NCBI GenBank assembly: GCA_945861385.1
Contig: CAMAUI010000043.1
Coordinates: 1-35,056 of the forward strand
Length of the DNA stretch: 35,056 nt
Source: Prosthecobacter debontii
GTDB lineage: Bacteria > Verrucomicrobiota > Verrucomicrobiia > Chthoniobacterales > Chthoniobacteraceae
Direction of reading: 5' to 3'
Notes under the pieces: model-generated
Databases searched by the model: none
The model's input: the letters and a program-made list of their open reading frames with translations, nothing else
Told to the model about the DNA's origin: nothing
Program-made: the position numbers and the translations under genes
Shown: piece after piece, positions 31,324-35,056 of the stretch
How the letters are laid out: the number at the start of each line of letters is the position of its first letter
How positions within the stretch are numbered: position 1 is the stretch's first letter

Positions 31324-33057
31324 ATGCCTGATGAATCCAGTCCGCGAGAGCCGCATCCGGAGACTCACTGTGATGCGCTGAATGACGAGTCCAGCGCCGC
31401 CATGGACATTGCTCAGATGAACGCGGACGCGGGTGGATGGGAATGGGAACCCCCTTCCGTGGAGGATGCCGCCGCGCTTTTTCCCGGCTACGAACTCATC
31501 CAACTCATTGGGCTTGGCGGCATGGGGGCGGTCTATCAGGCGCGGCAGGTCGGCCTCGACCGGCTCGTCGCCATCAAGCTCCTGCCGGTGGAGGTGAGCG
31601 CGCAGCTCGACTTCGCCGAGTGCTTCCGGCGGGAGGCGCGCATCATGGCCCGCCTCCACCACCCGAATATCATCGCTGTGCATGATTTCGGTCAGACCGG
31701 TGACGGCCACCTGTTTTTCGTCATGGAGTATGTCGAGGGTGAAAACCTCCACCAGATCATCCAGCGCGCCGGACTCGATGTGGACGCTGCCATTTCGATC
31801 ATCGTGCAAATTTGCAACACCCTGTCTTACGCGCACGCCAATGGAATCGTCCACGGCGATATAAAGCCAAGCAACATGATGATTGACGCCGCCGGGCAGG
31901 TGAAGGTGGCCGACTTTGGACTGGCGAGGCTTACGGAACCGGGTGCCGAACAAGCCAGCCCAGCAATGGGGCGGGTCCCGATGGGAACACCCGGTTACGC
32001 AGCTCCCGAGCAGGTCAGGAATCTGGAGGTTGATCACCGGGCGGATATTTTTGCGCTTGGGGCCGTATTTTACGAACTGCTCTGCCAGGAGGCGCCCAGT
32101 GGATCGTTTCTGCTGCCATCCGTGCGGGTCGGCAGCGACGTCCGTATTGATGCGATTATCGTCAGGGCCATGCAGGAAAAGCCAAAGCTGCGCTATCAAA
32201 GCGCGGAAGAGATGAAAGCCGAGATGGAGAAGGCACGCGCGACGCAGCCGGGAAACACAGACGGAGCCGGCGGCCGGCCGGTGCCAGGACGAAGACGCGT
32301 GCCTGTGCGATCAGCAGCGTCCGACGCCCGGCAGACAAATCTGTGGATCGGCGTTGGGACGGCTGTCGTGGCTGTGATCGTGTATTTTGCAATGCAGCCG
32401 AAATCGCCGACGACGACCACACCCCCCGCGGTTGTGGAGGTCGAACCCGAGCAGGCAACGCCGACGAAAGTGAAGCCGGACCCGGGCGCAGCAGGCGCAT
32501 CGAAATCACCTTCCGTGGACAAAAAGCCGGCCCCCATTTCACAAAAGACCGAACCCAAACCACCAGCCGCAACGCCCGGGCCGAAGGCGCCGAGCGTCGC
32601 CGCCAAATGGCTTGCGGAGCAGGAACCACAATGGCAGGAGGCCTTCAGGCTGGAAGTCACGACCCCGTTCGAGAGAGGAGTGGGCGAATTGAAAAGAGAA
32701 TATCTGGCGACGCTCGATTCCCAGCTCGCCGGCATCACGCCGGGCGGGCAACCCGATGGAGCCTCTGCCTTGCGCGACGAACTCAAACGCTTCGCCGAAA
32801 CAGGCAAAATCCCCCCGACAGACGACCCGGACATCCCCGCTGTTCTCGGAACCATGCGCGCAAATTATCGGAAGTCGTTTGCGGCCCTGGAATCGTCCCG
32901 CGATTCGATGGCAAAAACCGTTGCCGCCCGTTATGACGCAATCCTGGCTAGAAACCAGTTGCTGCTGACCCAGAACCAGCGCCTGGACGAAGCGATCGAG
33001 GTCAAAGCGAAACGCGAACAACTTGCAGCCGACTGGCTGAAGACTCCGGCGCAGTAG
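31324..33057 (+). CDS. Membrane-anchored Ser/Thr protein kinase (Hanks type)
   Basis: 577 residues from ATG 31324; GTG 31240 in the same frame would add 28 non-conserved residues. Kinase domain about 55-300: Gly loop GLGGMGAVY (63-71), VAIKLL with K85, catalytic loop HGDIKPSN (177-184, D179), ADFGLARL with D197, GTPGYAAPEQ (221-230) and DIFALGAVFYELL (241-253). The usual HRD Arg is Gly, so it is a non-RD kinase that may not need activation-loop phosphorylation. One membrane helix at about 340-357 is followed by a Pro/Thr/Lys-rich linker and a charged helical extracytoplasmic part (about 435-577) without a known sensor fold. Convergent with the TPR gene 30 bp away. Confidence 0.92.
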   Translation: MPDESSPREPHPETHCDALNDESSAAMDIAQMNADAGGWEWEPPSVEDAAALFPGYELIQLIGLGGMGAVYQARQVGLDRLVAIKLLPVEVSAQLDFAECFRREARIMARLHHPNIIAVHDFGQTGDGHLFFVMEYVEGENLHQIIQRAGLDVDAAISIIVQICNTLSYAHANGIVHGDIKPSNMMIDAAGQVKVADFGLARLTEPGAEQASPAMGRVPMGTPGYAAPEQVRNLEVDHRADIFALGAVFYELLCQEAPSGSFLLPSVRVGSDVRIDAIIVRAMQEKPKLRYQSAEEMKAEMEKARATQPGNTDGAGGRPVPGRRRVPVRSAASDARQTNLWIGVGTAVVAVIVYFAMQPKSPTTTTPPAVVEVEPEQATPTKVKPDPGAAGASKSPSVDKKPAPISQKTEPKPPAATPGPKAPSVAAKWLAEQEPQWQEAFRLEVTTPFERGVGELKREYLATLDSQLAGITPGGQPDGASALRDELKRFAETGKIPPTDDPDIPAVLGTMRANYRKSFAALESSRDSMAKTVAARYDAILARNQLLLTQNQRLDEAIEVKAKREQLAADWLKTPAQ

Positions 33058-33086
33058 CGACGGAACACAGCCATCGCCCGCATCCC

Positions 33087-33821
33087 CTACTTCCGCCCGG
33101 CAATCTGCTCGTAGTGGAGCAGGGCGACGGTGCCCATGTAGCCAGCACCGCCACCCGCGCGGGCCTTGGTCGCGAGGGTCACCGCCTTCGCGAGATGGGC
33201 GATTGCGGATTCCTTTTTCCCGAGCAGGTCGTCGTTGAGGCCGATGTAGTAGTGCGCGAAAAACATCACGAGCGGCCTGTCGCCGATCCCCTTTTTTTCC
33301 ATCTCCGCGAGCAATTCGTCGCCGGTCATTTTCCCCGCGAACATCTCGTAGAGGGACGGGAAGGGCTCGCGGTCGAATTTTGTGTAGAGCAGCATCGCGG
33401 TGCGCGCCTTCTCGATGCCGGCGACCCGCGCATTGGCCAGGAATTGCCACACGCCATTCTCGCGGTCCCGGTTGTCGTAGGCGTGGTATTTTTCAAACTG
33501 CCGCGCCGACTTGCCGTGCTCGCCCGCGAACAAATACGCGATGCCAAGCCGCCAGTGCGGCGCGTCGCGCGAGGGATCGAGCGCGATTTCCTTCTCGAAA
33601 TCCGCGACTGCGCCCTTCGCGTCGCCGAGAAAAAGACGCGCATCGCCACGCCTTGTGAGCGCATCCGGCGATTTGGAGTCACCCTCCAGCACGGCGTCCG
33701 CGGCCTTCTTCTGCGCCTCAAACGACGCGGCCATCTCCTTCCGCGCCTCGGGTGAAATTGGCGGTTCGCCGGCTGTCGCGGTGATGGCGGCAACGAATAG
33801 AGGAAGGGCTTTGCGGAGCAT
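33087..33821 (-). CDS. Exported TPR-repeat protein
   Basis: 244 residues from ATG 33821, chosen because it gives a short signal peptide (LRKALPLFVAAITATAGE); the open frame continues upstream across the divergent lolD gene but without coding character. Tetratricopeptide repeats occupy about 35-120 (DALTRRGDARLFLGDAKGAV, HWRLGIAYLFAGEHGKSARQ) with a further unit at about 187-220 (AHYYIGLNDDLLGKKESAIA). The arrangement and the block DREPFPSLYEMFAGKM recall NlpI-like periplasmic TPR adaptors, a loose likeness without the lipobox Cys. Divergent from lolD (84 bp apart). Function not assigned beyond protein-protein contact. Confidence 0.8.
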   Translation of the reverse strand: MLRKALPLFVAAITATAGEPPISPEARKEMAASFEAQKKAADAVLEGDSKSPDALTRRGDARLFLGDAKGAVADFEKEIALDPSRDAPHWRLGIAYLFAGEHGKSARQFEKYHAYDNRDRENGVWQFLANARVAGIEKARTAMLLYTKFDREPFPSLYEMFAGKMTGDELLAEMEKKGIGDRPLVMFFAHYYIGLNDDLLGKKESAIAHLAKAVTLATKARAGGGAGYMGTVALLHYEQIAGRK

Positions 33822-33905
33822 GGCGGGAGTCTTGCCTTTGTGGCGACGCATGGCCAGCGCGGAGATGTTGACTGCCCTGCGCGAAGACAGCAGTGAGCTT
33901 GTGCC

Positions 33906-34568
33906 ATGACTCACCTTTCCGCCCGCGATCTTCGCCGCTCGTTCAAGATGGGCGCGCGCACCCTCGATGTGCTGCGGGGCATCTCGCTGGATATCGCGGA
34001 GGGCGAGGCGCTGTTCCTGTGCGGCGCGAGCGGGGCCGGCAAGAGCACACTGCTCTACACGCTGGCCGGGCTGGAGCGCCCCGAGAGCGGCGAGGTGCGA
34101 TTTGGTGACATCCCGCTCTACGCGCTCCCGGAAAATGACCTCGCGCGGATCCGCAACCGCTCCTTCGGCTTCGTCTTCCAAGCCTACCATCTGCTGCCGG
34201 AGCTGACCGCGCTCGAAAATGTGGTGCTCCCCGCGATGATCGGCGGCGCTGCGAAACGGGAGGCCGCGGAGGCCGCGCTCGGGCGGGTTGGCCTGCGCGA
34301 GCGGATGCAGCATCTGCCCGCCGAACTCAGCGGCGGCGAACAGCAGCGCGTGGCGATCGCGCGCGCGCTCATCAACGACCCGCGCGTGGTCTTTGCCGAC
34401 GAACCCACGGGCAATCTCGATTCCAAGACCGGCGAGAGCATCATCGAACTGCTCCTCAGCCTCGCCCGCGAGGAAAAGAAAACACTCATCGTCGTGACAC
34501 ATGACGCGGCACTGGCGGCACGCGGGGACCGCCGGCTGGACATCCACGACGGCATGATCGTGAAATAG
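33906..34568 (+). CDS. lolD: ABC transporter ATP-binding protein, LolD family
   Basis: 220 residues, a complete nucleotide-binding domain of the LolD/MacB/FtsE class. In the Lol system it powers release of lipoproteins from the inner membrane together with LolC/E. Walker A GASGAGKS (40-47), Q-loop VFQAYHLLPEL (90-100), signature LSGGEQQR (141-148), Walker B VVFADEP (161-167) and H-loop His199 are all intact; the block ADEPTGNLDSKTG is diagnostic of this class. No LolC/E permease gene is next to it here: the following gene is an aminotransferase, so the partner must be encoded elsewhere. The stop lies within a perfect 17-bp tandem duplication. Confidence 0.88.
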   Translation: MTHLSARDLRRSFKMGARTLDVLRGISLDIAEGEALFLCGASGAGKSTLLYTLAGLERPESGEVRFGDIPLYALPENDLARIRNRSFGFVFQAYHLLPELTALENVVLPAMIGGAAKREAAEAALGRVGLRERMQHLPAELSGGEQQRVAIARALINDPRVVFADEPTGNLDSKTGESIIELLLSLAREEKKTLIVVTHDAALAARGDRRLDIHDGMIVK

Positions 34569-34593
34569 CGCCGCCTGTGAAATAGCGCCGCCT
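34560..34593 (+). repeat. 17-bp tandem duplication across the lolD stop codon
   Basis: GTGAAATAGCGCCGCCT occurs twice back to back (34560-34576 and 34577-34593). The first copy holds the last codons GTG AAA and the TAG of lolD; the second repeats Val-Lys-stop outside the gene. Probably a recent slippage event. Confidence 0.95.
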
Positions 34594-34632
34594 TGCTTTC
34601 CCGCGCGAAGCTGGCACCTTCCGCGCCCTTTC

Positions 34633-35056
34633 ATGTCCAAAGAACTGCTCATTTATCTCGACGGCCAGATCGTTCCTGAAAGCCAGGCAAAGATTTCGGT
34701 GTTCGACCACGGACTCCTCTATGGCGACGGGGTCTTCGAGGGCATTCGCTTTTATAATGGGCGGGTCTTCCGCCTCGAAGACCACACGCGGCGCATTTTC
34801 GACAGCGCCAAGAGCATCCTTCTCACGATCCCGATGACGCCGGAGGAATTGAACAAGGCGACGCTCGCCACCATCGCCGCGAACGGTCTTCGCGACGGCT
34901 ACATCCGCACCGTCGTCACGCGCGGCACCGGGCCGATGGGCCTCTCGCCATACAAATGCCCGAAGGCGACCGTCTTCATCATCGCCGCGAGCATCCAGCT
35001 TTACCCGGATTCCGCCTACCAGAACGGGCTCACCATGGCCACAGTCGCCACCCGCC
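34633..35056 (+). CDS. ilvE: Branched-chain amino acid aminotransferase, class IV (5' part; continues past the window)
   Basis: First 141 residues of a PLP-dependent fold-type IV aminotransferase, which transfers amino groups to the keto acids of Leu, Ile and Val. The start MSKELLIYLDGQIVPESQAK, the block HGLLYGDGVFEGIRFYNG and DGYIRTVVTRGTGPMGLSPY are characteristic of IlvE. The PLP-binding Lys (near residue 160 in relatives) lies beyond the window. D-amino-acid transaminase is a related possibility, but the short LLYGDGVFEGIR form favours the branched-chain enzyme. ATG 34633 has no Shine-Dalgarno motif. It follows lolD by 64 bp on the same strand. Confidence 0.9.
   Translation, partial: MSKELLIYLDGQIVPESQAKISVFDHGLLYGDGVFEGIRFYNGRVFRLEDHTRRIFDSAKSILLTIPMTPEELNKATLATIAANGLRDGYIRTVVTRGTGPMGLSPYKCPKATVFIIAASIQLYPDSAYQNGLTMATVATR

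Noticed and set aside
31150..32199. 349-codon minus-strand open frame across the kinase
   Set aside because: Antisense to an intact kinase domain; no family features of its own.
33822..34652. N-terminal extension of the TPR protein to 521 residues
   Set aside because: The extension is antisense to lolD and lacks domains; ATG 33821 gives a signal peptide.
1..35056. tRNA, rRNA, riboswitch or prophage genes
   Set aside because: None recognised on either strand by eye; small structured RNAs could still be missed without covariance searches.

Overview
The window is GC-rich (by eye a little over 60% GC) and reads as a chromosome segment of a free-living, polysaccharide-degrading member of the Verrucomicrobiota. 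Four things point there: a PEP-CTERM-tailed autotransporter-type beta-strand repeat protein; lamin-tail/CotH surface proteins together with DUF5077/DUF3472, CE15 and GH29 enzymes; a giant DUF4175-like coiled-coil membrane protein; and start codons that almost all lack a Shine-Dalgarno motif. This is inferred from gene content; no rRNA or tRNA gene is visible.

Layout. (1) 1-3092, plus strand: the 3' end of a secretin gene followed without a gap by a complete GspE/PilB ATPase, the right edge of a type II secretion/type IV pilus operon. (2) 3122-4022: a 0.9 kb insert with a RAYT transposase remnant and a two-gene PIN-domain toxin-antitoxin module. It is flanked by an almost identical direct repeat made of the end of gspE plus the last codons of the convergent gene. 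(3) 4144-16560, minus strand: two gene groups. The first is a tiny predicted secreted peptide gene, a nagA-family deacetylase, a CBM9-like protein and a lipoprotein, tightly packed or overlapping. The second is a CotH-family protein, a GH29 alpha-L-fucosidase and a 1950-residue lamin-tail/CotH/beta-helix surface protein. A REPIN-like palindrome (13551-13670) separates the groups. (4) 16687-19818, plus: the PEP-CTERM repeat protein, with an intrinsic terminator lying inside the coding end of its convergent neighbour. (5) 19893-27088, minus: the 2016-residue coiled-coil membrane protein, translationally coupled (ATGA) to an exported glutathione-peroxidase-like protein that has lost its peroxidatic cysteine. 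(6) 27480-33057, plus: CE15-like esterase and DUF5077/DUF3472 protein, a degraded HEAT-repeat fragment, an Hsp33-like chaperone and a membrane-anchored Ser/Thr kinase. (7) 33087-35056: a TPR protein (minus), a LolD-type ABC ATPase and the start of a branched-chain aminotransferase gene (plus).

Functionally the window mixes envelope export (secretin, ATPase, LolD), large extracellular or surface proteins that may use such export, and carbohydrate catabolism (fucosidase, GlcNAc-6-P deacetylase family, CE15 esterase). I did not find one clear new multi-gene system. The best leads are the duplicated-flank toxin-antitoxin insertion, the Ser-substituted peroxidase fused to a surface domain and coupled to the giant coiled-coil protein, the CotH/fucosidase/CotH cluster, and the small secreted peptide ORF overlapping nagA.
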